Positions 8,145-17,434 are shown, numbered from the stretch's first letter. The stretch is 64,000 nucleotides of DNA from Alkalihalobacillus sp. LMS39 (GCF_022812285.1 NZ_CP093300.1:1984001-2048000); one strand, 5' to 3'. A program made the numbers and translations. The notes: a model not told the origin generated them from the letters alone.

Positions 8145-9473
8145 TCAGTTAGCCCCATCTGACCGATATTTTATATCTGCGATTGTTGGCTTTACAATAT
8201 CTTTGCGTCGATACACACTTAAAATAAGGCCTAATACAACAGAGTTAAAGAGTAGTGCACTTCCTCCATAACTAATAAATGGAAATGATACTCCAATGAT
8301 TGGGACAATACCAAAAGCCATTAAAATACTCCAACAAGCTGGCACCGCAAATATAGAAGCACCACCGATAACTAATAACTTACCGAATGAATCTTTAGTT
8401 TTAAAGGTGTTTTTAATAATTCTCGCAATGAAAGCAAAGAGTAGAAGACAAATGGTTATCCCAAATGCCCAACCAAATGTGTAAACGAGGTAAACAAAGG
8501 CAAAATCAGTATGTGTACCAGGCAGTAGCTGTATGAACTCATCATGAAAACCATTTCCAAACCAACCCGATCGAGAAAGTGCTTCTTTAGCTAAAATATA
8601 TATATATCCGAACGCATCTTCGTACGATTTGGGATTAAAGAAAGCAACTAATTTATGATAAAAGTAGACTCCGCGAGAGGAAGAAAACATACTCATTATG
8701 ACAACCAAACCTGCTATGATATTAGTTAGAATTAAACTAGTCGCTAGTTTTTTATGGACTCTCGAGAAAGCAAACATTGTCAGAATACAGACAAAATAAA
8801 TAATAATATATATAAATTGGGGTAGAACCATATAGAAAAGAATAGGTACCCAAAATAAGGAGAATAATAAAGCTTGCTTTAACCAGCTGTTAAACTCATT
8901 AATTTTACTTATAATGCCGACCCATGCAATGAAGAATAATAGTAAGCTTAATGTTGTTGAGTTGACTTCAATTCCACCTACAGATATCCACCTCTTTACG
9001 CCATTCAGTGTATACCCGAAAATATAAGTGTAAATAAGAAGTGTTAAGCCACCCCCATAAAATATCATCCACATATGTTGTAATTTTCGATAATCAAAAA
9101 AAGTAAGACAAACGACAACAATAGCTGCAAGAGTAAGCCAGAGTGCTTGATAACCTAAATAATTGATAGCGAAATCGCTGTGAATTAATGGAAGAAAACC
9201 AATCCCCGCAATGATGAAAAACAACACGATAAGTAACCAATCAATTTTTGGCCGATAAAGGCGATTTAAATGTTCTCCGATTGTATAGGGATTTCCCATT
9301 TCTTGAACTGCTTTTTCTTCGGCTTCGTCTTTTGAAGTTTCTGTTTTTTGAAATGTTTGACTTAACTGTTGAAGATGATTGGACAGTTCCTTTTTGATTA
9401 GTGTGTGAGTCTCTTTTGCTTTCACTTTTGAAGTGACTTTATTTACAAAATCATCAAACTTTTGTGACGTCAT
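8145..9473 (-). CDS. FtsW/RodA/SpoVE family protein with N-terminal soluble domain
   Basis: Residues 1-75 are a charged helical domain resembling the HAAS/permease-prefix domain. About ten transmembrane segments follow. The family-typical GVSFPFISYGGSALL loop near residue 400 and GVKRWISVGG near residue 160 identify a SEDS protein, the class of peptidoglycan glycosyltransferases. The soluble prefix is unlike canonical FtsW or RodA and suggests an accessory SEDS paralogue. No partner penicillin-binding protein is adjacent. RBS GAGGAGG lies just before the ATG. Confidence 0.83.
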   Translation of the reverse strand: MTSQKFDDFVNKVTSKVKAKETHTLIKKELSNHLQQLSQTFQKTETSKDEAEEKAVQEMGNPYTIGEHLNRLYRPKIDWLLIVLFFIIAGIGFLPLIHSDFAINYLGYQALWLTLAAIVVVCLTFFDYRKLQHMWMIFYGGGLTLLIYTYIFGYTLNGVKRWISVGGIEVNSTTLSLLLFFIAWVGIISKINEFNSWLKQALLFSLFWVPILFYMVLPQFIYIIIYFVCILTMFAFSRVHKKLATSLILTNIIAGLVVIMSMFSSSRGVYFYHKLVAFFNPKSYEDAFGYIYILAKEALSRSGWFGNGFHDEFIQLLPGTHTDFAFVYLVYTFGWAFGITICLLLFAFIARIIKNTFKTKDSFGKLLVIGGASIFAVPACWSILMAFGIVPIIGVSFPFISYGGSALLFNSVVLGLILSVYRRKDIVKPTIADIKYRSDGAN

Positions 9474-9784
9474 ATTTAGCCCTCCTCTTTGAAGTGTTTT
9501 AAAGAAATGTATTGGTCGCTAGTTTTTTTTGGAGCAAGCATATCTTTGTCGCTCTCGTTCATTTTTTAGTGATACTCTCTTCGTTTATTTTAGACGAAGC
9601 AACAGCTCTTTTGGTTTTAATAAATGAAAAAAATATAATTTATGCGTAAAAAAGGAAATGATAAGTTTAAAACTAGGAGAGGAAGTTGATCCTAGTACAA
9701 GAACTTGTCTCATAATGTTTGAATACAAAAAGTTACGGTTATTGGACAAGAAAGAAGTATTAGTTAAGGCGGGAGGAATAAAAG
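9474..9784. other. divergent spacer between SEDS gene and ilvD
   Basis: AT-rich, 311 bp, no gene. A possible sigma-A promoter for ilvD lies at 9611-9639 (TTGGTT, 17-bp spacer, TATAAT). I looked for a T-box leader, common before branched-chain amino acid genes, and found neither the conserved T-box sequence nor an attenuator hairpin. Confidence 0.4.
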
Positions 9785-11476
9785 ATGACGAATAAAAAAG
9801 ACTTACGTATCCGAAGTGCGGACATTAGTGAAGGGGTCAATCGGTCGCCAAACCGTGCGATGTTGCGGGCGGTAGGATTTACCGATGAAGATTTTAAAAA
9901 GCCAATGATTGGAATTGCAAGCACTTGGAGTGAAATCACACCTTGTAATATGCATATTGATGAGTTGGCGATAAGCGCGAAAAAGGGGGCAAAACAACAC
10001 GGCGGTGCTCCGTTAATTTTTAACACGATTACGGTATCTGATGGAATTTCAATGGGGCACGAAGGAATGAGATATTCTTTACCGAGTCGTGAAGCGATTG
10101 CAGATTCAATTGAAATCGTCACAAATGCAGAACGATTTGATGCAATCGTTGCAATTGGAGGTTGTGATAAAAACACCCCTGCCTGTTTAATGTCGATTGG
10201 GAGGATGAATATCCCTGCTGTTTACGTATACGGTGGAACGATTCAACCTGGTTTTTTAAACGGAGAAAAAGTCGACATCGTCAGTGCATTTGAAGCTGTT
10301 GGACAATATCATGAAGGACAAATTTCAGAAGAAGAATTACATAAAGTAGAATGTACCGCTTGCCCAGGAGCTGGGGCTTGTGGCGGAATGTACACCGCGA
10401 ATACGATGGCTTCAGCAGCTGAAGCGATGGGGATGAGCCTTCCAGGTTCTTCGTCAACCCCTGCTATTTCACCAAATAAGGCGATTGAATGTGAGGAAGC
10501 CGGAAAGAAAGCGATTGGACTGCTTGAAAAAGGTATTTACCCAAGAGACATCATGACAAAAAAAGCATTTGAAAATGCAATTACAGTTGTAATGGCCCTT
10601 GGAGGTTCGACAAATGCATTCCTTCACCTTTTAGCGATAGCGCAATCCGTGGAAGTTGAGTTAACTTATGATGATTTTGAACGGATTAGAAAACAAGTAC
10701 CACATATTGCTGATTTAAAACCAAGTGGAAAATATGCGATGCAAGACTTAAACGACATTGGTGGAGTGCCTGGGGTCATGAAGCTCTTATTAGAAAAAGG
10801 CTTACTTCATGGAGACTGTTTGACGGTCACTGGCAAGACGATAGCAGAAAACTTAGCAGAAGTAGATGGTTTGCAAAAAGACCAAGATATTATCCGTCCG
10901 TTTGATAACCCGTTAAAGCCGAATGGTCCTTTAGTTGTGTTAAAAGGAAATTTAGCGCCTGAGGGAGCCATTGCGAAAATGTCCGGGATGAAAAAATCTC
11001 GTTTTGTCGGAACGGCAAAAGTGTTTGATAGTGAAGAAGAAGCAACTGATGCAATCATGAAAAATGAAATAAAAGCGGGAGATGTTCTCGTCGTCAGATA
11101 CACTGGTCCAAAAGGAGGACCAGGAATGCCGGAAATGTTATCAGTGACCGCCTTGATTGTTGGAAAAGGCTTAGGTGGAGAAGTCGCACTCCTTACTGAT
11201 GGGAGATTTTCAGGCGGATCACACGGGTTTGTCATTGGTCATATCGCACCAGAAGCCCAAGTTGGTGGCCCGATCGCGTTATTACAAAATGGGGATACCG
11301 TTACAATTGATAGCGAAACCCAGGAAATTATGTTCGATGTTTCAGAAGAAGAGTTACAACGCCGACAAAAAGAGTGGAAACAGCCACCACTAAAAGTTTC
11401 AAAAGGTGCATTAGGAAAGTATGCAAGACTCGTTTCTTCAGCGGCAAAAGGGGCTGTAACGGATTTGTTTGAGTAA
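9785..11476 (+). CDS. ilvD: dihydroxy-acid dehydratase
   Basis: A 563-residue enzyme of the IlvD/Edd family that dehydrates 2,3-dihydroxy-isovalerate and 2,3-dihydroxy-3-methylvalerate, the penultimate step of valine and isoleucine synthesis. The iron-sulfur cysteines are visible in [12 protein letters not shown] and [16 protein letters not shown], as is C-terminal DGRFSGG. Full length and intact. It stands alone here, without other ilv-leu genes, with AGGAGG-like GGGAGG before the ATG and its own terminator. Confidence 0.97.
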   Translation: MTNKKDLRIRSADISEGVNRSPNRAMLRAVGFTDEDFKKPMIGIASTWSEITPCNMHIDELAISAKKGAKQHGGAPLIFNTITVSDGISMGHEGMRYSLPSREAIADSIEIVTNAERFDAIVAIGGCDKNTPACLMSIGRMNIPAVYVYGGTIQPGFLNGEKVDIVSAFEAVGQYHEGQISEEELHKVECTACPGAGACGGMYTANTMASAAEAMGMSLPGSSSTPAISPNKAIECEEAGKKAIGLLEKGIYPRDIMTKKAFENAITVVMALGGSTNAFLHLLAIAQSVEVELTYDDFERIRKQVPHIADLKPSGKYAMQDLNDIGGVPGVMKLLLEKGLLHGDCLTVTGKTIAENLAEVDGLQKDQDIIRPFDNPLKPNGPLVVLKGNLAPEGAIAKMSGMKKSRFVGTAKVFDSEEEATDAIMKNEIKAGDVLVVRYTGPKGGPGMPEMLSVTALIVGKGLGGEVALLTDGRFSGGSHGFVIGHIAPEAQVGGPIALLQNGDTVTIDSETQEIMFDVSEEELQRRQKEWKQPPLKVSKGALGKYARLVSSAAKGAVTDLFE

Positions 11477-11484
11477 AGGATTAA

Positions 11485-11513
11485 AAGGTTATCCAAAACG
11501 GATAGCCTTTTTT
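11485..11513 (+). terminator. terminator after ilvD
   Basis: A 10-bp stem (11485-11494 with 11500-11509), a 5-nt loop and a T-rich tail, 9 nt after the ilvD stop. Confidence 0.87.
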
Positions 11514-11637
11514 GAGCTTTCGATGCTCCATTTAGGTCGTTGTTTTTATTCTAATTGAGTAGAATAAGAGTTTCGTTAGACGTAGTATGTTTACAATCTA
11601 TTTTTTGGTAATATTAGGAGAAAGGATAAAAAAGGGT

Positions 11638-12900
11638 GTGTTTTACATTAAAGCGTATATTTTTGACTTCGACGGAACTTTGGCTAACACGTTACCGATT
11701 TGTTTTGAAGCGTTTCAAGCAGTATTTCACAAATTTGATGGTAAATATGTTACTCCAGATGAAATAAAAGCAATGTTTGGCCCTTCAGAAACAGGAATTA
11801 TAAAACAGAATCTTCGAAGTATCAAACAAAAAGAGGCGATTGAGTTTTATTATAAAATATACGAGGAAAAGCATGCACAATTCGTACAATCGAATGAAGA
11901 AATAATGAACGTACTCCATCGTCTGAAAAAGAAGGGGATGAAACTTGGGATTGTGACTGGAAAAGGAAAGAGAAGTTTGAATCTTTCTTTAGACGCTCTT
12001 CAGATGACAACTCTTTTTGATGTCATCATCACTGGGGATGATGTCCTACATCCGAAACCGCATCCAGAAGGTGTAATAAAGGCTTTAACTTTGTTAGGTG
12101 TACAAGAGTCCGATGCGGTGTTTATTGGCGATAGTGATGCAGATATTGAAGCGGGGAATCGTGCGAATGTTCATACAGTCGGTGTACACTGGTTACCTGA
12201 ATATCATTCGGAAAAATTTACCTGTAAGCCAAACTCTTATTTTGCAAATGTGAGTGATTTCATAACGAGTTTAGAAGAAAAGACAAGTTATAAATGGTTG
12301 GAGTGGGCGAAAAGGATCCAAGCTTTGTCCCAATCGGGTTTAGCATTTTCGAAAGATGCGTTTGATATTGAACGATATGAAGAATTGCGAAACATAAGTG
12401 CGGAGATAATGGCTGAACATACAGGAATAAAAATGGAAAAAATTAAGACCTTGTTTGCAAAAGAACAGGGATATCACACACCAAAAGTTGATGTGCGTGG
12501 TGTAGTATGGATGGAAGATAAAATATTAATGGTGAAAGAAAAAATTGATAATAAATGGGCATTGCCAGGAGGATTTTGTGACATCGAGCATTCTCCCTCT
12601 GAAAATATTGTAAAGGAAATAAAAGAAGAGTCTGGGTTTGATGTTGTTCCAACAAAACTACTTGCCATCCTAGATATGAATAAGCATCCCCACCCACCGC
12701 AACCATACCACTACTATAAAATTTTTATCGAATGTGAAATCATCGGAGGGTTTGCGGAAATCGGAATAGAAACAAACGATATTCGTTTTTTTAGTGAAGA
12801 ACAACTGCCAGAATTATCTACAGGAAGAAATACAGCATCACAAATCAAAATGGCGTTTCAATTTTTAAAAGACCGAAAAAAAGAAGCAATTTTTGATTAG
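11638..12900 (+). CDS. HAD phosphatase - Nudix hydrolase fusion protein
   Basis: Two enzymes in one 420-residue chain. Residues 1-210 are a HAD phosphatase of the phosphoglycolate phosphatase type: FDFDGTLANT (nucleophile Asp), VTGKGKRS (motif II), HPKPHPEG and FIGDSDAD. Residues about 230-420 are a Nudix hydrolase with an N-terminal helical segment like B. subtilis YjhB. Its box is GGFCDIEHSPSENIVKEIKEESGF, split by me as G-x5-E-x7-KE-IKEESG, so the usual Arg of RE is Lys. GTG at 11638 is chosen because AGGAGAAAGG lies 13 nt before it; the ATG at 11587 has no ribosome-binding site. Substrates unknown. Confidence 0.82.
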   Translation: MFYIKAYIFDFDGTLANTLPICFEAFQAVFHKFDGKYVTPDEIKAMFGPSETGIIKQNLRSIKQKEAIEFYYKIYEEKHAQFVQSNEEIMNVLHRLKKKGMKLGIVTGKGKRSLNLSLDALQMTTLFDVIITGDDVLHPKPHPEGVIKALTLLGVQESDAVFIGDSDADIEAGNRANVHTVGVHWLPEYHSEKFTCKPNSYFANVSDFITSLEEKTSYKWLEWAKRIQALSQSGLAFSKDAFDIERYEELRNISAEIMAEHTGIKMEKIKTLFAKEQGYHTPKVDVRGVVWMEDKILMVKEKIDNKWALPGGFCDIEHSPSENIVKEIKEESGFDVVPTKLLAILDMNKHPHPPQPYHYYKIFIECEIIGGFAEIGIETNDIRFFSEEQLPELSTGRNTASQIKMAFQFLKDRKKEAIFD

Positions 12901-13079
12901 TGTATGAATGAGCATTATCCATTTGAGTCAATCAAATGTGAGTCTGGGACAATTTTTATTATGAAATGGAATGCAGTGAAGAACAGTTTTAAAATATTCA
13001 TTTTAATAAAAGGAATATAATGGTAAACTTGAAGAGGTTAGCCCCAGACATTATGGCGACTGTTAGAAGGAGGACTCAA

Positions 13080-13670
13080 ATGTTAGAAATAAGACCATAT
13101 AAGCCAGAGGATGAAACCGGTTGGGTTCGCTGTCGGGTTCTTTCGTTTTTGGATACGGCTTATTATGATAATGTTTTACCGAAAAAAGAAATCTATCAAA
13201 ATCCAGCGATTGAATTAGTAGCTGTTTTAAACAATGAAATAGTTGGACTGATAGATATTGAATATGAAACAGAACCGAATACGGTTTGTACAAAGGGCTC
13301 TAATATAGGTGGAATGATATGGCATATCGCCGTTCATCCAGATTATCGTCGCAAACGTATTGCAAGTCATCTGTTACACGAAGCTGAAAAGTTGGCAAAA
13401 GATATCGGGATTACTTATTTTGAAGCGTGGACAAGAGATGATAAGTGGGTGCACCATTGGTATGAATCTAGGCAGTTTGTGCAAGTAGATTCATATCTTC
13501 ACGTTTTTTTAGAAGAGCCAAAGGAGCTAAAGGTTTGTAACTGTGATATTCCCCAATTTACTCCAATTTTAGCTTTTGCTCATTATACAGGTGAAGATAA
13601 AGCAACGATTAGAGGTCAATTTAAACGTGTCCATGATTGTTTTTGTTTTATCAAACAGTTAGGTCGTTAA
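13080..13670 (+). CDS. GNAT family N-acetyltransferase
   Basis: A 196-residue protein with the acetyl-CoA binding motif A (IAVHPDYRRKRIASHLL) near residue 82, preceded by the beta-strand core and followed by HWYESRQFVQVD, motif B. GGAGGA lies 5 nt before the ATG at 13080; an in-frame ATG at 13020 has none. The family acetylates amines of small molecules or proteins; the target is unknown. First of a run of small accessory genes on one strand. Confidence 0.85.
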   Translation: MLEIRPYKPEDETGWVRCRVLSFLDTAYYDNVLPKKEIYQNPAIELVAVLNNEIVGLIDIEYETEPNTVCTKGSNIGGMIWHIAVHPDYRRKRIASHLLHEAEKLAKDIGITYFEAWTRDDKWVHHWYESRQFVQVDSYLHVFLEEPKELKVCNCDIPQFTPILAFAHYTGEDKATIRGQFKRVHDCFCFIKQLGR

Positions 13671-13701
13671 GTGGAGATTATAAACGTGGAGGAGAGCTTT
13701 T

Positions 13702-13944
13702 ATGTTATGGGTTATGACGCAAAATAAGAAAAATATTATAAATGTTAAGGAAATCAGAGTGAGAGATTATTCAACAAATACCAGAATTGAAGGGATTGTA
13801 AATAAAGGATTTTTGTGTACTTGGAGTAGAGTGCTTGGAACGTATCCATCCAAAGAAAGAGCGTTTGAAGTATTGACGGACATGTATAACACGATAGAGG
13901 ACAATACGAAACATACAGTGACATACTCGATGCCGGATAACTGA
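13702..13944 (+). CDS. small hypothetical protein
   Basis: An 80-residue protein with RBS GGAGGAG 8 nt before the ATG. It has a mixed alpha/beta pattern ending in a helix (SKERAFEVLTDMYNTIED) and no signal or membrane segment. I recognise its style from small Bacillus and phage hypothetical proteins but cannot name a function. It lies 31 nt after the GNAT gene and 23 nt before the next. Confidence 0.7.
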   Translation: MLWVMTQNKKNIINVKEIRVRDYSTNTRIEGIVNKGFLCTWSRVLGTYPSKERAFEVLTDMYNTIEDNTKHTVTYSMPDN

Positions 13945-13967
13945 GATTAGTAACAGAAAGGAATCAT

Positions 13968-14429
13968 ATGATTAAAAGAATCGATATTACGAAGAAAGAA
14001 CAGGCAGAGAGGGTTTTGCAAGTGCAACTTCCTTCTTATAAAATAGAGTCTAGTCTTATAGGGTCCTCTGATATTCCCCCTTTGCATGATACGGCTTATT
14101 CATTACAATATTGCGGTGAAACATTTTACGGATATTGGGAAGCTGAAAAGTTATGTGGTGTGATTTCACTGAAAATAGAGAGTGATGAATTAGATATTCA
14201 TCGGCTCGTCGTCCATCCCGACCACTTTAAAAAAGGAATTGCGCAAAAGCTGCTATCTTTTATTGAACGGCAATATCCTGTTCCGCTCATAAAAGTAGCA
14301 ACAGCTTCATTGAATCTTCCGGCTATTCGATTGTATCAGAAAAATGGATTTGAAAAGGTAAGGGAAGAAAAGGTTTTGACAGGCCTTTCTTTAAGTTTTT
14401 TTGAAAAACAGCATCAATGCTTTTTTTAG
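13968..14429 (+). CDS. GNAT family N-acetyltransferase
   Basis: A 153-residue protein. The acetyl-CoA loop is LVVHPDHFKKGIAQKLL near residue 80, with a following beta-strand and the C-terminal NLPAIRLYQKNGF motif typical of GNATs. GAAAGGA lies 7 nt before the ATG. The target is unknown. Same-strand neighbours with short gaps suggest an accessory operon. Confidence 0.85.
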   Translation: MIKRIDITKKEQAERVLQVQLPSYKIESSLIGSSDIPPLHDTAYSLQYCGETFYGYWEAEKLCGVISLKIESDELDIHRLVVHPDHFKKGIAQKLLSFIERQYPVPLIKVATASLNLPAIRLYQKNGFEKVREEKVLTGLSLSFFEKQHQCFF

Positions 14430-14492
14430 AGGGACGTTTTAAAATATGGAAATAAATAGGTTTGTGAAACTCATCAAGGGAGTGTGTGATAC

Positions 14493-14945
14493 ATGAATAA
14501 AACGTTACAGCAATTTCAAGTAACAATCGAGGAAGTCATTCAGTTTCAGGATATGAATGAGGAACTATTATGCGAGCCTTTAAGTGTGGGGAAATGGTCG
14601 ATTAGAGAAATCATTGGTCATTTATATTATTGGGATAAATTTAACCTTGAACTAATGGTTCCTTACATGCAGGATGGAAATGATTTACCTCCTTTTCCAA
14701 ACCATGATGAATTGAATCATGAAGGAATTAGAATGTTAAAAGATCATTCTGTTAAAGACATCATCACTTTGTTTATATCGACACGGAAAGAATTGATAAC
14801 ACAAATCTCCACTATTGATGAAAATGTTCGATTTACAATTGGTGGAGGAAAACGAAAGCTATCAACAGAGAGCTTTGTGAAAATTTTTTTAAAACATGAT
14901 AGCCATCACCTGAAACAAATGCGAGAAAAAGTAAAGAGTGGATGA
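14493..14945 (+). CDS. DinB superfamily protein
   Basis: A 150-residue four-helix protein. The metal-binding histidines of the DinB/YfiT fold are placed as expected: one in EIIGHLYYWDKF near residue 50 and a pair in HDSHHLKQM near the C-terminus. Members include thiol transferases (bacillithiol-dependent) and many uncharacterised proteins; the exact role is open. Its stop overlaps the next ATG by 4 nt (ATGA), so the two are co-translated. Confidence 0.8.
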   Translation: MNKTLQQFQVTIEEVIQFQDMNEELLCEPLSVGKWSIREIIGHLYYWDKFNLELMVPYMQDGNDLPPFPNHDELNHEGIRMLKDHSVKDIITLFISTRKELITQISTIDENVRFTIGGGKRKLSTESFVKIFLKHDSHHLKQMREKVKSG

Positions 14946-15397
14946 TGGAATATAACGTAAAAAAGATACATAATCTCTTACACTATGACTTGACGGAATT
15001 AAAAGAGCAGAGTAAGGCTGAAGGTTTTCGTTTTGTTGAAAGAGTAGAAGAAGAGTATAAAACGGGGGAAAATCAATTTAGTAACCGTGGCGAAGCATTA
15101 TTTGGTGTGTTTAGCGAAGAAGAAGAACTTGTTGCTCTTGCTGGATTGAATAAAGACCCGTATTCAAACGATTCTACTATTGGGAGAGTGAGACGGTTTT
15201 ATGTGAATCAAGAATTGAGACGTACTGGAATTGGACGGTTGTTAATCAATCGACTTATCATGGAAGCGAAATTATATTTTCATACGTTAATTTTGTACAC
15301 AGATACTCGAAAAGCAGACTCATTTTATCAATCTGTTGGGTTTAAAAAAGGGTTTGAATATGCCAAGTCCACACATTATATGAATTTAGATAAATAG
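14942..15397 (+). CDS. GNAT family N-acetyltransferase
   Basis: A 151-residue protein with GNAT motif A (RRFYVNQELRRTGIGRLL) near residue 82 and the C-terminal DSFYQSVGFKKGF. It overlaps the DinB gene by 4 nt. It is the third acetyltransferase within 2.4 kb; the three are not close copies of each other. Target unknown. Confidence 0.85.
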   Translation: MMEYNVKKIHNLLHYDLTELKEQSKAEGFRFVERVEEEYKTGENQFSNRGEALFGVFSEEEELVALAGLNKDPYSNDSTIGRVRRFYVNQELRRTGIGRLLINRLIMEAKLYFHTLILYTDTRKADSFYQSVGFKKGFEYAKSTHYMNLDK

Positions 15398-15411
15398 GGT
15401 GGTGGTTAGCA

Positions 15412-15642
15412 TTGAAGAGAATAAAGATTTCTCTAGTGTCACTTGGCTTTCTTATCTTCATCTTCATCAGCATCGTATATGTGTGGAATAATGGGACGCC
15501 TTTTGGAAAGGATCTAGCGATTGAGTATGCGCTAGACTTGATTTCAGAAGAGCATGAGATGGAAGAACAAGAGCTCGTTTTGTTTGGGACGAAGTACTTC
15601 CGAGGCAAGGGACATTATACGATACTTGATATTCTAGATTAG
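15412..15642 (+). CDS. small membrane-anchored protein, DUF3139-like
   Basis: A 76-residue protein starting at TTG 15412 with AGGGTGGTGG upstream. Residues 1-25 form one transmembrane helix, followed by NNGTPFGKDLAIEYA and an acidic tail. The membrane helix followed by N-G-x-P-x-G-K recalls DUF3139 proteins, but this is from memory and unproved. Function unknown. Confidence 0.6.
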   Translation: MKRIKISLVSLGFLIFIFISIVYVWNNGTPFGKDLAIEYALDLISEEHEMEEQELVLFGTKYFRGKGHYTILDILD

Positions 15643-15654
15643 AGGAGTTTTGTT

Positions 15655-16038
15655 ATGATTCAAGACAAACAATGTAATATGTTTAAAGTAATGAAACAGC
15701 ATAAAAGCAGTTATCCGAATCCTATTCAACTTTCGAAGAATCAAGCTGTTATAGCTGGAGAAAAGTATTCAGGAAATGAAAGTTGGGAGCGCTGGGTATA
15801 TTGTTTTACATTAGATAAAAAATTAGAAGGTTGGGTTCCTGAACAAATCATTAAAAAAGTTGGGAAAGAAGCATTAATTATAGAGGATTACATTGCGAAG
15901 GAGTTAAATGTCGAAGTCGGTGAACGAATCATAAAAAGGAAAGAGTTAAACGGATGGCTTTGGGTTAAGAATGTGGAAACGGAAGAAGAGGGTTGGGTGC
16001 CACAAGAAAATGTGAAGCCAATAGCGGTTGAAGAATAA
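15655..16038 (+). CDS. protein with two SH3-like domains
   Basis: A 127-residue protein with two repeats, each ending in a tryptophan-rich GWVPEQII / GWVPQENV strand (about residues 58-66 and 113-121). This is the variant SH3 pattern. There is no signal peptide, so it is probably cytosolic. GAGGAG lies before the ATG. Last gene of the accessory run, followed by repeat copy 3. Confidence 0.75.
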   Translation: MIQDKQCNMFKVMKQHKSSYPNPIQLSKNQAVIAGEKYSGNESWERWVYCFTLDKKLEGWVPEQIIKKVGKEALIIEDYIAKELNVEVGERIIKRKELNGWLWVKNVETEEEGWVPQENVKPIAVEE

Positions 16039-16071
16039 GGTGGATGAGGCAAGGCTTCTCTAGCTTTGACG

Positions 16072-16256
16072 TTTCGGACATCTATTCCGCTATTCCATTA
16101 AAAATATGCCCTGTTGAATTCTTTACGGACATCTGTTCCGTTATATCGCCAAAACAGGGATGGAAACAAGCTAAATTGGCCAGATAACGGAACCTATGTC
16201 CGATAACTTTTGAAAAATGCCCTTTTTTTATAAAATAGCGGAACAGATGTCCGAAA
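16072..16256. repeat. four-site intergenic repeat, copy 3
   Basis: Sites begin at 16075, 16126, 16188 and 16239: spacings 51, 62 and 51 bp. Site 1 ends CCGCTAT and pairs exactly with ATAGCGG before site 4, while site 2 (CCGTTAT) pairs with ATAACGG before site 3. This gives a nested dyad. It starts 34 nt after the SH3 gene stop. Confidence 0.92.
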
Positions 16257-16271
16257 GCATGTTTTCCCCGT

Positions 16272-16322
16272 ACAAAAAAGAAGGCAAGGAAACCTAATGG
16301 GTTCCTTTGCCTTCTTTTTTGT
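16272..16322 (+). terminator. strong hairpin terminator before the oxidase operon
   Basis: A long stem of about 20 bp (16272-16294 with 16299-16322) with A-tract and T-tract ends, so it can act on both strands. It separates repeat copy 3 from the oxidase promoter region. Confidence 0.85.
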
Positions 16323-16406
16323 GTTGATAAATTCCTAGATTGTGATATCAATCACGTATTTGAGAATGAATTTCAATTAAAATGAAGGAAAAGGAGGGTG
16401 AATCAC

Positions 16407-16532
16407 ATGTCTATGCCTAAAAAAAATGAAAAAGGCTCCTTACGAGGTACGGCAATCGGCTTAGGGTTTGTTGGTGCAGTCATTTTAGTTACTTATTTTA
16501 TTTTATACGGTATTTATTTAGCTAGAGTTTGA
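16407..16532 (+). CDS. cytochrome c oxidase subunit IIa (ba3-type)
   Basis: A 41-residue protein: short charged head (MSMPKKNEKG) and one transmembrane helix (about residues 14-38). AAGGAGGG lies 8 nt before the ATG. It is directly before the genes of ba3-oxidase subunits II and I, as for the one-helix subunit IIa of ba3 oxidases (COX2A), which supplies the helix missing from their short subunit II. Too short for routine gene calling, but size, topology and place agree. Confidence 0.8.
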   Translation: MSMPKKNEKGSLRGTAIGLGFVGAVILVTYFILYGIYLARV

Positions 16533-16549
16533 AAAGGGGGAGTGTAAAC

Positions 16550-17011
16550 ATGCATAAATCAGAAAAAATTTGGCTTTCATTAAGTTTTGGTATGATTTTA
16601 CTTTTTATGATTGCAACGGGGTATCAAGCTTTTGCATTAGGGATGGCACCGCCAGGAGGGATGGAAACAATTGATCCGCAAAAAGTCGATGAAACCGCAC
16701 CTTTTGATAATCCAGGAATCACGCAAATTGGTGAAAATGAATTTGAAGTCGTCATGGTGTTAGAACTGTATCGCTTTACGCCTGCTGACCTTGAAATTCC
16801 GGCTGGCGCTACGGTTCATTTCAAATTAACGTCAAAAGATGTGATTCATGGTTTTCAAATTGTAGGTACAAACGCGAATGGAATGGTTATGCCAGGTTAT
16901 GTATTAACTATGACACAAACCTTTACTGAGCCAGGAGAATATTTGGTGCTGTGCAATGAATTTTGTGGTGCGGGTCATCAGTTTATGGCAACGACAATTA
17001 TCGTGAAATAA
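16550..17011 (+). CDS. cytochrome c oxidase subunit II, ba3-type (CuA)
   Basis: A 153-residue protein with a single N-terminal membrane anchor and an extracellular cupredoxin domain. The CuA ligands are present: His in DVIHGFQI and CNEFCGAGHQFM (two Cys, His, Met). Having one helix rather than two is the ba3 form. It accepts electrons from cytochrome c outside the membrane. The ATG at 16550 follows AGGGGGAG; an upstream extension was rejected. Subunit I follows after an array of eight hairpin repeats instead of the usual short gap. Confidence 0.92.
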   Translation: MHKSEKIWLSLSFGMILLFMIATGYQAFALGMAPPGGMETIDPQKVDETAPFDNPGITQIGENEFEVVMVLELYRFTPADLEIPAGATVHFKLTSKDVIHGFQIVGTNANGMVMPGYVLTMTQTFTEPGEYLVLCNEFCGAGHQFMATTIIVK

Positions 17012-17427
17012 AGTGTCCTTCATAAGAGTGATGAAGGACAAAACAGCGTGAAAAAGCAAGAGAAGTGTTCTTCATAAGGGTAATGAAGGACAAAACAGCG
17101 TGAAAAAGCGAGAGAAGTGTCCTTCATAAGGATAATGAAGGACAAAACAGCGTGAAAAAGCAAGAGAAGTGTCCTTCATAAGGGTAATGAAGAACAAAAC
17201 AGCGTGAAAAAGCAAGAGAAGTGTCCTTCATAAGGGTAATGAAGGACAAAATAGCGTGAAAAAGCAAGAGAAGTGTCCTTCATAAGGGTAATGAAGGACA
17301 AAACAGCGTGAAAAAGCAAGAGAAGTGTCCTTCATAAGAGTAATGAAGGACTAAACAGAGTGAAAAAGCAAGAGAAGTGTCCTTTATAAGAGTAATGAAG
17401 GACACAATAGCGTGAAAAAGCAGGGGG
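17012..17427 (+). repeat. eight tandem 52-bp hairpin repeats inside the oxidase operon
   Basis: Eight consecutive units of exactly 52 bp, beginning right after the subunit II stop and ending at the ribosome-binding site of subunit I. Each carries a hairpin GTCCTTCAT-N7-ATGAAGGAC followed by the linker AAACAGCGTGAAAAAGCAAG. Units differ by only a few bases and some changes weaken the stem. No T-tract follows a stem, so these are not simple terminators. The last unit changes to CAGGGGGGAGTC, which makes the subunit I Shine-Dalgarno. Confidence 0.95.
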
Positions 17428-17434
17428 GAGTCTT

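Noticed and set aside
9474-9784. T-box before ilvD
   Set aside because: No conserved T-box sequence or terminator pair was found.
13020-13079. Upstream start of the first GNAT gene
   Set aside because: No ribosome-binding site and no GNAT similarity; the ATG at 13080 follows GGAGGA.
17012-17427. CRISPR array
   Set aside because: The whole 52-bp unit repeats with no unique spacers, and no cas gene is near.
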